Positions 14,601 through 22,511 of a DNA stretch of 64,000 bases are shown here, piece after piece (the first letter of the stretch is position 1; every line of letters starts with the position of its first letter). The stretch is from contig NQWY01000017.1 in NCBI GenBank assembly GCA_019425655.1, positions 1 to 64,000 of the forward strand, in the 5' to 3' direction. The position numbers were made by a program, and so were the translations under genes. Source of the DNA: Rhizophagus prolifer. Taxonomy: Eukaryota; Glomeromycota; Glomeromycetes; Glomerales; Glomeraceae. Under the pieces are notes generated by a model. That model saw nothing but the letters and a program-made list of their open reading frames with translations. It was not told the origin of the DNA and searched no databases.

Positions 14601-17070
14601 TAATATTACTTCCGGTTACCAACCCTGAGTTGGCATCAAAAAAGACATTATCATAAATAGTAGGCGGCCCGCAACGATTAGCAGGATCAGTACTTCCGCT
14701 TACCACAGACCAATGTGCCGGATCTTCCCAGTTTCCGGCACCGCCAACCCAATACAGGTTTTTTCCGGTAGGTGCTGTAAATGTTATTCCTGTATTGTTC
14801 CCATTATCAATAGAATTATCTGCTAATACAGTTGCTCCACTCGCCGTTATATTGGTTATATTTAATCTGTTGAGCTGAACAATTCCGTTACCATTGACAT
14901 TACTTCCCAACACCAATTTTCCCTTTTGGGCAGATGAGATCCCGCTCATATTCTGCATAGAAGAACAAGCATTTCTGTTAAAAAGAAATACATCGGTAAC
15001 AGAGAAAGACGGACTGTAACCGTAATTACCGAAAATTATCCCTCCGGTTCCGTTGTGAATAAAGCTTTTAGTAGAAATTGTAGAATTGGATGTATTATAC
15101 CCGTTAAGAAGAAAATCTGTTCCGCTTACGACCTGCATCTTATTGGCAGAAATTTTTCCCCGAACACCTACGTTTCCAGTGCCATTAAAAATAATACTAT
15201 CAATGAAATGATTATTAGTATCACTATTAACTGTAACTCCGCCAACTCGGGCAGTAGTATTCTGAGCATTAATAGCCTGTACGGAAGAAATGGTAATACT
15301 AACTGCGGTGATATCCGAATTGCTTATTGAAACCGAATTCCCACCCAAAGTCATTTGCTGAACACTTATTTTACTGTTATCAGCAAAAAGATTGGCTGCC
15401 CCATTGGAACTGAAATTAAAGGCACCAATGGATTTTAAATGATAATCACCAGTTGTATTGGGAGCAACCAGATAATAATTCCCTACTCCGTTAACAGTAA
15501 TATATGCCATAGTGTTTCCTTCAAAGCTTATATAATAATTCGCAGATGAAGATGTTCCTGAGAAATTAAAACTGGTATTGGTTGTATTTATTTGCATATT
15601 CTTTTGCAGGTAAACACTGCCATAAGAGGTTGCGGTATATACATTCCATTGTGGGATTCCAGGAACATTCAGCCATTTCATATCCCGGAACTCAGCATAT
15701 TGTCCATTGCTGGCTGAAACAGTTATTCCCGTACCGGAATTTTGGTCGAAAAAAACATCATCCCATCTCATCGGGACGCAATTTGCAGGTGTACCCCCTG
15801 AGGTCAAAGACCAATGAGAAGGATCGAACCAGTTGCCGGTTCCACCTACCCAATAATAGGTATGGGAAGTGTAATTGTTATAGGTAATGTTGCCGATATT
15901 TCCGCCCCCGTCTGTTGCGGCAGTATAGTTAGCCCCTCCGCCTGCATTAATGTTGGTGAAGCTATAATTGGGAAAATCCATTGCCACGCCTGCCGGTGCT
16001 ATTATTTTTCCTTTATAAGTATAGCCGCTGTTAGAAATCCCAAGTGACGGTGATATTCCTTTACAAGATACATTGGCGGTAAAGCTTTGGTTTATCTGAA
16101 GATAGTAATTAATATTAGTATTGTCTAAAGAATAAATCAAATTATTAAGGTTCAGATTATTTACAGAAATCAAACCACTAAATGTTGCATTACTGTTCAT
16201 TACCATTTCATCAACATTCAAAACTCCTATTGTAGAGCTAATTACCGGCTTGTACATATTGGAACTCGAAGTAATTTTTTTTACGGTCTGTTGTTTTGTA
16301 AAAGTTAATCCGGGGCTATTAATATTGTAATTATTATAATAGCTGTGCGTGGTATTATTGATTATGGAATTAGAAAGATTAACCTTATCGTTGATGTTGG
16401 CAAAGGTTGTGTTAATGACGATATTTCCGAAATCAGAAACGGTGCTTGAGTTATAATTGAAATTCTTTACAGTAATATTTTTACTATTGGTATCCAGCGA
16501 AGCGTTATCTTGTATCGTCAATGCCATATCGAAATGATCACCGCCAAGATCATTGATCAGTTTCCATTTTCCGTTTCCTGTGAGATAAACATAAGCCGAT
16601 TTAGTATAACCCCAACCACCATAATCGTCGTAAGAAGTATTATTTATCCAGTAGATATCCGAGGGTATATCTATAAGATTGGGTGTGATCTGTGTATTAT
16701 CATACATTAGCGTCATACCAGTATTCTCTGATAGATAAGCACCTTTCCGCCATTGTACATTCCCATAGATACTAATACCAGTGGTTAGTCTAAAATTACC
16801 GATAAAGCCATCCTGAACGGTAAAATTTTTACAAATAGGCGATGAGCCGGAGATAGTCCCCATAGTTGCGGTAAAACCACTCGAATTGGTAATAAATACA
16901 TTATCATATCTGGAAGGAATAATAGTTGCCTGCGGTCCCGTTGACGAGCCGATCCGCCAGTGGTTCAGATCGCTCCAGTCGCCGGTTCCGTTTATCCAAT
17001 AATAATCGCTTTGTGCAAAAATCTGCTGAACGGTTACCAAAAAAAGAAGGAAATATAATTTTATTTTCAT
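11638..17070 (-). CDS. Giant repeat-containing surface protein (adhesin-like)
   Basis: The 1810-residue protein has a signal peptide (MKIKLYFLLFLVTVQQIFAQ) and four copies of a module opening with YYWVGGTGNWFDPSHW-type sequence near residues 23, 403, 770 and 1155, each followed by a DNVFFDxNSG motif. Long Asn/Ser/Thr-rich stretches between them suggest beta-helix or beta-solenoid folding. A PKD/Ig-like segment (ASYTWTKIGAPNAGVIST) sits near residue 1560. The C-terminus ends GAVIYHNDHFYEGIDNGKWI with no obvious type IX sorting domain. It should be exported to the cell surface, probably for adhesion. It is 89 bp downstream of an S74-type gene on the same strand. The function is inferred from architecture. 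Confidence 0.8.
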   Translation of the reverse strand: MKIKLYFLLFLVTVQQIFAQSDYYWINGTGDWSDLNHWRIGSSTGPQATIIPSRYDNVFITNSSGFTATMGTISGSSPICKNFTVQDGFIGNFRLTTGISIYGNVQWRKGAYLSENTGMTLMYDNTQITPNLIDIPSDIYWINNTSYDDYGGWGYTKSAYVYLTGNGKWKLINDLGGDHFDMALTIQDNASLDTNSKNITVKNFNYNSSTVSDFGNIVINTTFANINDKVNLSNSIINNTTHSYYNNYNINSPGLTFTKQQTVKKITSSSNMYKPVISSTIGVLNVDEMVMNSNATFSGLISVNNLNLNNLIYSLDNTNINYYLQINQSFTANVSCKGISPSLGISNSGYTYKGKIIAPAGVAMDFPNYSFTNINAGGGANYTAATDGGGNIGNITYNNYTSHTYYWVGGTGNWFDPSHWSLTSGGTPANCVPMRWDDVFFDQNSGTGITVSASNGQYAEFRDMKWLNVPGIPQWNVYTATSYGSVYLQKNMQINTTNTSFNFSGTSSSANYYISFEGNTMAYITVNGVGNYYLVAPNTTGDYHLKSIGAFNFSSNGAANLFADNSKISVQQMTLGGNSVSISNSDITAVSITISSVQAINAQNTTARVGGVTVNSDTNNHFIDSIIFNGTGNVGVRGKISANKMQVVSGTDFLLNGYNTSNSTISTKSFIHNGTGGIIFGNYGYSPSFSVTDVFLFNRNACSSMQNMSGISSAQKGKLVLGSNVNGNGIVQLNRLNITNITASGATVLADNSIDNGNNTGITFTAPTGKNLYWVGGAGNWEDPAHWSVVSGSTDPANRCGPPTIYDNVFFDANSGLVTGSNIILNTYARVNDMTWTVPAPATGIMYMNSFSMTINGNLSLQSNFSVSGNFGDTYKYWYFTNLGKPAGALKTINMSGVNGISNLDFTGNATWAVTGTMKSDYNIRQNTGATLDFTNVTAQSLLMNFSGEKLILNNSTINVNSVSVNTVQPIQDVNSVINITPIYYQYLESSFNARNHYIEKINIKSTYQDNSSYPGYYAIFSFPQGTINELNILPYSSSNAYTGPGFRTLHIASLNKVNTLNISGKNTVSLGSNIYVQQKMNILGECSSDKLAIISSDATSKQIVIPSYNATDFKITNAYLKGLSSSGGQTYEVSGSIDAGNNTGFNFNAVPAGRDLYWIGGQGDFDDAQHWSLTSGGTPIVDCFPPRATDNVFFDVNSGFTAAQNRIYISGNRNVKNMTFDNAPNKPILHFGTDPYRVYLLSIYGNLTLQSDATVSVPSGSTVPFNIIMQQSSTPGITRYIDTKGVSTLISIAATQDYFELQSAYNGGLSGTNVKGFKTNNNSLTTLSSSKFELIYPQNIAPVLNFGQSVINSPTFTIDSYNNYPVTINAIDSKITTGNFYVRVTNVNTFGDVTITTAGTLNGGTPVHNFNKVTFLGSGTLSSKGNYKTLYFNPGTYTIASGQTVTENLFMTGTPCNRINVSRTAASGQTIINLDPAAAYTMFYASVKDMNFSRPVSAYGNSQDLGNTTNLTIVPTNVQAVGFGGNKTLCSSEFPKTYDAAALYGTDPNASYTWTKIGAPNAGVISTSPMVTFTQPGNYSVKVVYAQDGCNITENFTISSVASAVDNTSTTAISALVQATGDVVVTFKGSLTNQTYIFTYSINNGPDMEITSNTNGVATLNQPRNVVGSFAYHLKGIRFATGMACPVAIANKDIVVNINPDCTTPGVVQLYGSELRGCTASSGARRLAELSSITIANQPIDVNVMQLIPGIGVVIKEGTDIFLLRNKEALPEPLTLPANKPYIQGAVIYHNDHFYEGIDNGKWIRIDNE

Positions 17071-17159
17071 TGTATTAAGAATTACAAATTGATGATTAAT
17101 TGAAAGTCTTTTCAGACTTCAACCTTACAAATACATCGAAGAGAGCATTAAATCCGGGA

Positions 17160-18011
17160 CTATTTTCCCTTTTTTAATTGTTGTATCTCTTTTTGTAATT
17201 CTTTGATTTTCTTATCCTGTTCCTGGACGTTTTTGAGTAAAAGCGGAATCAATTCATTATAGTTTACAGACTTATAGCCTTCCGAATCTGTATTTACAAT
17301 ATTGGGAAGCACTTTTTCCACTTCCTGCGCTATTAAGCCATATTGAAGCTGCCCATTTCCGCCTTTCTTCTTACCCATTTCGTTCCAGAAATAAGAAACG
17401 GGATTCAATTGTAATAGAATTTCCTCCGAATTACTAATTGGAGTAATATTTTGTTTTAATCTTGCATCCGAATTATAATCCACCGCGCTGGCTTTTACTG
17501 TCCCTGCAACGTCCAGCTTTGCGGAAGGGTTAGCTGTCCCTATTCCCACACTTCCGACACCTGAGAAAATAAGATTTTTGCCGTTCAGTTCTACATTTCT
17601 GGCAGCCTGTGCGGTTGTAATGGTTCCGTCCGCTGTATAAATATTGGACGTCAATCCACCAATATTTTCCCAAATTGTACCATTCCAGTAATAATATCCT
17701 GCCTGGGTAATTTTGGCAACACTTGTATTGGAAACCACAGGAGCTGATGTGGCATAAATCATTAAAGATTCGGTTCCTGATTCCAGGTTGGTTGTCATCG
17801 TTTTGATTTGATCCCCGGTTAATCTTGGGATCATAAGACCTTCGACTTGTAAAGCACCATTCGTTTTTGCGACAACTTCCAGAGTCGATTTGGGAGCCAC
17901 CGTATTAATGCCTACTTGTGAGAATAAAAACGGACCAATCAATAGTATTACTAAAATGCAAAATCTAAATATAGCGGAATCAGAGGATTCCAATGATATA
18001 TTATTTTTCAT
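17160..18011 (-). CDS. Tail-fibre-type protein with C-terminal S74 chaperone domain
   Basis: The 283-residue protein has a signal-anchor-like start and a VGINTVAPKSTLEV motif after FSQ, typical of Bacteroidota surface fibres. The C-terminal 100 residues form an intramolecular chaperone/peptidase S74 domain (SDARLKQNITPIS, YGLIAQEVEKVLPNI, VNYNELIPLLLKNVQEQ), ending in a coiled coil (QDKKIKELQKEIQQLKKGK). Such domains drive trimerisation of fibres. It lies between a TetR gene (23 bp upstream) and the giant adhesin (89 bp downstream), so it probably belongs to the same surface operon. It is treated as a host surface protein, not a prophage gene, because no phage genes are near. Confidence 0.82.
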   Translation of the reverse strand: MKNNISLESSDSAIFRFCILVILLIGPFLFSQVGINTVAPKSTLEVVAKTNGALQVEGLMIPRLTGDQIKTMTTNLESGTESLMIYATSAPVVSNTSVAKITQAGYYYWNGTIWENIGGLTSNIYTADGTITTAQAARNVELNGKNLIFSGVGSVGIGTANPSAKLDVAGTVKASAVDYNSDARLKQNITPISNSEEILLQLNPVSYFWNEMGKKKGGNGQLQYGLIAQEVEKVLPNIVNTDSEGYKSVNYNELIPLLLKNVQEQDKKIKELQKEIQQLKKGK

Positions 18012-18034
18012 AGTTTGTAGTTTTGTGAGTTTTT

Positions 18035-18571
18035 TTAGTTTAGATTTTTAATGATATCAATAAGTATTGTTTTGGATTTTACAATTAATTCGTTCGATCT
18101 GTAAAGCTGGCTGGTAATGATGGAGCTTTCAAAAAGGAGATAAATGTGTGCTGACAAAATTTCATCTTTGATTTCGATATCGAAGGCATCTCTCAATTTT
18201 TTCTTTTGATCGCGTATAGTGGTATGTATAGCCAATTTTTCTTCTGGCACTTCGGAAAGAAGGTTGAGAAAGCTGCAGCCTCTGAAATTTTCTTTTTCAT
18301 TCATATACATCAAAAAATCAAAAGAGCTGAGAATTTTTTCTCGCAAAGAAGAAGCAGGCTTCGTGAAGTTTTCGAGTTCTGACACCCAATAATCAAATCT
18401 TTTATTCAAAAATTCTATACACAAGTCATCTTTTGATTTGAAGTGGGCATAAAAACTTGCTTTGGAAACGTTTGCCTCCATAATAATCTGGTTAATCCCG
18501 GTATTATTATAGCCCTGCTTATGAAATAAAGTATAGGCAGTATTCAGGATTCTTTCACGAGGTGGATGCAT
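18035..18571 (-). CDS. TetR/AcrR family transcriptional regulator
   Basis: The start is set at MHPPRERILNTAYTLFHKQG (18571), because a longer frame would read through an operator-like palindrome. The 178-residue protein has the TetR N-terminal HTH (TGINQIIMEANVSKASFYAH, then FKSKDDLCIEFL) and a helical ligand-binding C-terminus of unknown specificity. It is the first gene before the S74 protein and adhesin on the minus strand. A near-perfect 9-2-9 palindrome lies 34 bp upstream of the start and overlaps the likely promoter, so it probably represses itself and the surface genes behind it. Confidence 0.88.
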   Translation of the reverse strand: MHPPRERILNTAYTLFHKQGYNNTGINQIIMEANVSKASFYAHFKSKDDLCIEFLNKRFDYWVSELENFTKPASSLREKILSSFDFLMYMNEKENFRGCSFLNLLSEVPEEKLAIHTTIRDQKKKLRDAFDIEIKDEILSAHIYLLFESSIITSQLYRSNELIVKSKTILIDIIKNLN

Positions 18572-18604
18572 TTTGTAAGATTTGTAACAAATATAAATAA
18601 AAAA

Positions 18605-18624
18605 TGAACAGACTTGTCTGTTCA
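18605..18624. promoter_or_regulatory. TetR-type operator palindrome
   Basis: TGAACAGAC and GTCTGTTCA are exact complements around a central TT, directly upstream of the TetR start. The gap to the divergent response-regulator gene is 134 bp. The arrangement is typical of an autoregulated TetR operator. Binding is inferred. Confidence 0.75.
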
Positions 18625-18757
18625 TAATAATAATCTGTTATAATTATTTAGACTAAAAAAATATACTGTTCAAAAAGTTAAAAACATAAAATAATTTTCT
18701 TTATATAATCTCAAATTTCTCCGCTAACAGTAATTTTATATTTTTGTAGAATTAGTT

Positions 18758-19459
18758 ATGAAAAAAATTATTCTGATAGAAGATGAGTCCAGTGTTGTTT
18801 CCTTTATCAAAAAAGGATTGCAGGAACTTGACTATGAGATTTCCGTAGCTCTGGACGGTAAAACAGGTATCAAATTGGTCGATGATAATGATTTTGATCT
18901 TATTATTTTGGATATAATGTTACCAGATATTAACGGTTTGGAAGTCTGCAAAGAAATCCGGAAGAAAAATAAAATTGTTCCTATATTATTTTTAACGGCG
19001 CTGGATTCATCAGAAAATATTGTGCTTGGATTAGAAAGTGGCGGCGATGATTATCTTGTCAAGCCTTTCAAATTCATAGAGCTAGTTGCCAGAATAAAAT
19101 CCCTTCTCAGAAGAAGTGGCCACAATAACGGAACAGAACCAAACGAAATTGATGATAAAAACACCTATCAATTTTCGGATCTGACAGTGAATGATTACAC
19201 CAAAAAAGTGACTCGTGCCGGAACAGAAATCTCATTAACCTCAACAGAATATAAGCTCCTACTCTATTTCCTTAATAACCCAGAAAAAGTAATATCAAGG
19301 GCAGAAATACTGGAAGCAGTTTGGGGTGTTAATTACGAATTGGGAACCAATGTTGTGGATGTTTACGTTAACTATCTCAGAAAAAAACTCGATAATCAGG
19401 AAGATGACAAACTGATTCATACTGTAATAGGAATGGGTTATGTGCTCAAAAAATCATAA
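18758..19459 (+). CDS. OmpR/PhoB-type response regulator
   Basis: The 233-residue protein has a receiver domain (residues 1-120) with the acidic pair IEDE, the phospho-acceptor Asp52 in LIILDIMLPD, Thr in FLTALD and Lys in LVKPFK. A winged-helix DNA-binding domain (about 135-230) follows (LTSTEYKLLLYFLNNPEKVI, then VDVYVNYLRKKL). It is the first gene of a two-gene operon, three bases before its sensor kinase. It is divergent from the TetR-adhesin unit. The repeats upstream of the 21008 gene are candidate targets. Confidence 0.95.
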   Translation: MKKIILIEDESSVVSFIKKGLQELDYEISVALDGKTGIKLVDDNDFDLIILDIMLPDINGLEVCKEIRKKNKIVPILFLTALDSSENIVLGLESGGDDYLVKPFKFIELVARIKSLLRRSGHNNGTEPNEIDDKNTYQFSDLTVNDYTKKVTRAGTEISLTSTEYKLLLYFLNNPEKVISRAEILEAVWGVNYELGTNVVDVYVNYLRKKLDNQEDDKLIHTVIGMGYVLKKS

Positions 19460-19462
19460 ACA

Positions 19463-20830
19463 ATGCTGAAAGGAAATCCTACCAATCAAACCAAAACAAT
19501 GCTTCTTTTGATGCTGGTTTTTACAGTCGTCATTCTGCTGTTCAGTGGATTGGTATATTTTTCCATTGTTAATTTTTCTCATCAGCGTTTTTATGAATTA
19601 CTAAAAATCCGGGCGACGACGATTGTCCAAATCGAGAAAAGTAAAGAACATCTCGACATCCCGAAAAATCATATTCTGAATAGTCTGAATGACGAAGAGC
19701 TCCCAATGGAAAAAGATTATGTATTCGAGGTTCCGAAGGATTCTAATTACAGTCAGATATCAAATCAAATCCATATTCCGGATAGTTTTTTCAAAAGCAT
19801 TGTCAAAAAAGGAGAAGCCAATTATAATGACAAAGAATTCTACTACATAGGACAGTCTTTCAAATCTGATAATAAAACATACATTGCCATTGCATCTGCT
19901 CAAAACCATTATGTAGTCTATTATCTTGGTTATCTGAAAAGAACTTTAATCACATGTATGATTCTTGCGCTTTTCTTTTCAATGATCTTTTCTTTTTATC
20001 TGTCGAAAACACTATTCCGTCCGATTCTTAAAATCACAGGTAAAGTAAAAGAAATCAGTTCAGAGAATCTGCATCTGAGACTAGAACCTCAGCCAGGAAA
20101 CAAAGAATTAAATGAACTGGTTGACACCTTCAACGATATGTTGAACCGTATAGAAACATCCTTTGAAACACAGAATCATCTGATCGGAAATGTATCTCAC
20201 GAACTCAGAACACCTTTGACTTCGATTATGGGAGAAGCCGATGTTGCGTTGTCTATCCCCAGATCAGAAGAGCATTACCAGGAAACGCTTCAAATCATTC
20301 TTAATGAAGCCGAAAAACTGGACAAGAAAATCAAGGCTTTGCTGATGATCGCCCAAACAGGATTTGACGGTAAAATCCAGAAAATGGACAAAGTAAGAAT
20401 GGATCAGCTGCTCTGGGACGTTATCGAAACGGCAACAAGGATCAATTCCAAAAATAATGTTTTTATGGATATCAGTATGTTGCCGGAAAATCCTAAAAAA
20501 CTGAAAGTCCAGGGTAACGAGCAGCTTCTTCATCTTGCAATGGCAAACATCATCAATAACGGCTGCAAATATTCTAATTTTCAACAGGTTAAAGTTTCCC
20601 TTGGTGCAACAGACGATCACGTTTATGTCATTATCAAAGACAGCGGAATCGGGATTCCGGATTCTGAAATGGATAAAATCTACGATCCGTTTTTCCGTGC
20701 TTCGAATACGAAAAACCCATTAGCAAGAAATATTATCCGAATCCATAATGGCGAATTGATCGTGAATTCCAAAGAAAATGTGGGAACGACAGTTCAGATT
20801 CGTTTTCCGATCTATGTTCCGACCGAATAA
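19463..20830 (+). CDS. Sensor histidine kinase lacking the G2 box
   Basis: The 455-residue inner-membrane kinase has two membrane segments (about 12-36 and 158-182), a periplasmic sensor loop, a HAMP domain (LFRPILKITGKVKEI), a HisKA domain with the phospho-acceptor His246 (VSHELRTPLTSIMGE), an N box (LAMANIINNGCKYSN) and a G1 box (KDSGIGIPDSE). After YDPFFRASNTKN the sequence jumps to PLARNIIRIHNGEL. The usual YxGxGIGL lid residues (G2 box) are missing at 20716/20717 with the frame kept. Autophosphorylation may be impaired. It is paired with the response regulator three bases upstream. Confidence 0.93.
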   Translation: MLKGNPTNQTKTMLLLMLVFTVVILLFSGLVYFSIVNFSHQRFYELLKIRATTIVQIEKSKEHLDIPKNHILNSLNDEELPMEKDYVFEVPKDSNYSQISNQIHIPDSFFKSIVKKGEANYNDKEFYYIGQSFKSDNKTYIAIASAQNHYVVYYLGYLKRTLITCMILALFFSMIFSFYLSKTLFRPILKITGKVKEISSENLHLRLEPQPGNKELNELVDTFNDMLNRIETSFETQNHLIGNVSHELRTPLTSIMGEADVALSIPRSEEHYQETLQIILNEAEKLDKKIKALLMIAQTGFDGKIQKMDKVRMDQLLWDVIETATRINSKNNVFMDISMLPENPKKLKVQGNEQLLHLAMANIINNGCKYSNFQQVKVSLGATDDHVYVIIKDSGIGIPDSEMDKIYDPFFRASNTKNPLARNIIRIHNGELIVNSKENVGTTVQIRFPIYVPTE

Positions 20831-20890
20831 AACGTAGAATTGCCCGCAGCAAGCTTATATTTTTCTCATCAACTAATTTCTTTTTTGAAA

Positions 20891-20952
20891 TTCTAATCTC
20901 ATTTTAATCTCTTTAATTACATTTTAATTTCGTTCCAAAAGTATTCTAATCT
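20891..20952 (+). promoter_or_regulatory. Direct-repeat array, candidate response-regulator binding region
   Basis: Related 9-mers TTCTAATCT (20891), TTTTAATCT (20902), CTTTAATTA (20911), TTTTAATTT (20922) and again TTCTAATCT (20944) lie mostly one helical turn apart. They sit just ahead of a TAGTTTTG promoter element (20961-20968) matching the Bacteroidota TAnnTTTG consensus. PhoB-type regulators bind 11-bp direct repeats, and the neighbouring regulator is of this type. The link is inferred. Confidence 0.5.
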
Positions 20953-21007
20953 GGTCATTATAGTTTTGTATCATCAAAAGTAACAAAACCAATTAAATCA
21001 CAATATT

Positions 21008-21499
21008 ATGATCAAGACCATTTTAATTGCTACGGATTTTTCTCTGGAATCTCTTGAAATTCTGAAAAAAGTTCTTAAAAATAAAACTGAACAGAATGAC
21101 GAGAATCAATACAATATTCTTTTCGTTTCGGGATACGATATGGGCGATTCTATCAGAGATCTCTTATTCACCACCAAAAGTTCGATTTTTGAAAAGATAA
21201 GATCTAAGGAATTTTGCGATGCTTACAGCATTATCAACAACAAATATCCGAACCTGATCAACAAAATCACTTGTGACATCTTCACAGGTAGCTTCCAGAG
21301 AACTTTCAACAGTTATATCGAAACTGCTGCGATAGACGAAGCTTACTTCTCATCAGCAAAAAGCAGAAACCTGAAAAAAGGTCAGTTTGATGTAACACCA
21401 TATTTGAAAAAATGCAAGCATATCAATGCTATCGAAGTTCTAACACAGGCGCCGGAATTTGTTCCTGAAAAAGGAAGATTAGCAGAAGTTTTCTTGTAA
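21008..21499 (+). CDS. Hypothetical protein with universal-stress-like start
   Basis: The 163-residue protein starts MIKTILIATDFSLESLEILK, which resembles the first strand and helix of the universal stress protein fold. The later ATP-binding glycine motif is not seen. The middle (FVSGYDMGDSIRDLLFTTKS) and end (VTPYLKKCKHINAIEVLTQA) match no family I can name. It lies after a promoter region with a direct-repeat array, 177 bp downstream of the two-component operon, and 45 bp before a DUF1275 gene. It is likely a target of that system. No signal peptide is present. Confidence 0.6.
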   Translation: MIKTILIATDFSLESLEILKKVLKNKTEQNDENQYNILFVSGYDMGDSIRDLLFTTKSSIFEKIRSKEFCDAYSIINNKYPNLINKITCDIFTGSFQRTFNSYIETAAIDEAYFSSAKSRNLKKGQFDVTPYLKKCKHINAIEVLTQAPEFVPEKGRLAEVFL

Positions 21500-21544
21500 A
21501 AAATATATTCAAAAACACATCAAATCAATTTTAAATAATAAATT

Positions 21545-22393
21545 ATGTTAAGGAATTATAGTAACAGCAGAACGTTGGGAGACAACATCAGACTGGGGAC
21601 GCTGACTGCATTCACCGCAGGAACTATAAATATAGCATCTCTATTGATATTCTTATCTTTTACATCCAACGTAACAGGACATTACGCAATCTTGGCAGCA
21701 GAAATCAGCCAGGGAAACTGGACACAGGTTGCCGTTGTGGGCGGATGGATTTTCCTATTCTTCTTTGGTGGATTTGTAGCCAATATGAGTGTCATCAACT
21801 TTAATAAAAAGAGTAAATATTTTGCGCACGCATTGCCAATTATACTGGAAATCCTTTGTCTTTTGGCGGTAGGAATCTACGGACAATTTTATTACAGAAA
21901 GACCCTGGAAGAAACGGAAGCTTTGGTAGCATTAATGTTATTTGCAACTGGTTTACAAAACGGTTTAACAGCTAGTATCTCCAACTTCTCTGTAAAAACA
22001 ACCCACTTAACTGGTACAACAACTGATCTAGGGATATTAGCATCTATGTTTACGCAGAAAAAATTCAGAAAAAACCCTGAATTGATGGGTAAGGCTAAGC
22101 TTTTGCTAAGCATAATGACGGCTTATGTTCTTGGCGCTGTGTTCTCAGGATTGACTTATTATCATTTGGAATTCCGGGTATTTTATGTGATAAGCATTTG
22201 TCTTTTGGTTGTCATCGGTTATGATTTTTACAAAATTAACCTCAGACATTTCCATACGGAATACAGGTATTATAAAATCTATCACAAACCAACCTTCATT
22301 GCATTTTTGTACTACAAGATACATAATAAAGACGAGAAAAGAACTGTAAGTAGACCTAATACTAATGCAAAATTGGCTTTTAGCGACAAGTAA
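21545..22393 (+). CDS. DUF1275 (YoaK-like) membrane protein
   Basis: The 282-residue protein has about six membrane segments and the family hallmarks near the start (TLTAFTAGTINIASLLIFLS, then FTSNVTGHYAILAAEI) and in the middle (FATGLQNGLTASI, then THLTGTTTDLGILAS). DUF1275 proteins are integral inner-membrane proteins of unknown transport role. The C-terminus is extended and basic (YYKIHNKDEKRTVSRPNTNA). It is 45 bp after the stress-like gene and ends before a strong bidirectional terminator, so both genes may be in one unit. Confidence 0.85.
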   Translation: MLRNYSNSRTLGDNIRLGTLTAFTAGTINIASLLIFLSFTSNVTGHYAILAAEISQGNWTQVAVVGGWIFLFFFGGFVANMSVINFNKKSKYFAHALPIILEILCLLAVGIYGQFYYRKTLEETEALVALMLFATGLQNGLTASISNFSVKTTHLTGTTTDLGILASMFTQKKFRKNPELMGKAKLLLSIMTAYVLGAVFSGLTYYHLEFRVFYVISICLLVVIGYDFYKINLRHFHTEYRYYKIYHKPTFIAFLYYKIHNKDEKRTVSRPNTNAKLAFSDK

Positions 22394-22450
22394 TTATTCC
22401 TCCAAAAAAACACTTCATCATAAATCAAATTTTTGTAATAGTTCTTTATT

Positions 22451-22486
22451 AAAAAACCGTCCCGGAAAATTTCGGGACGGTTTTGA
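22451..22486. terminator. Bidirectional terminator between DUF1275 gene and trxB
   Basis: Perfect 12-bp stem AAAACCGTCCCG (22453-22464) with CGGGACGGTTTT (22473-22484). A-run and T-run on either side serve both convergent genes. Confidence 0.9.
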
Positions 22487-22511
22487 TTTATGATATTAAA
22501 TAATCTTTCAA

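Noticed and set aside
15055-15330. Plus-strand frames antisense to the giant adhesin
   Set aside because: They mirror the repeated Asn/Thr-rich codons of the adhesin and show no motif.
17160-18011. Prophage remnant suggested by the tail-fibre domain
   Set aside because: No other phage-type genes nearby. S74 domains with VGINT heads are common in host surface proteins of Bacteroidota.
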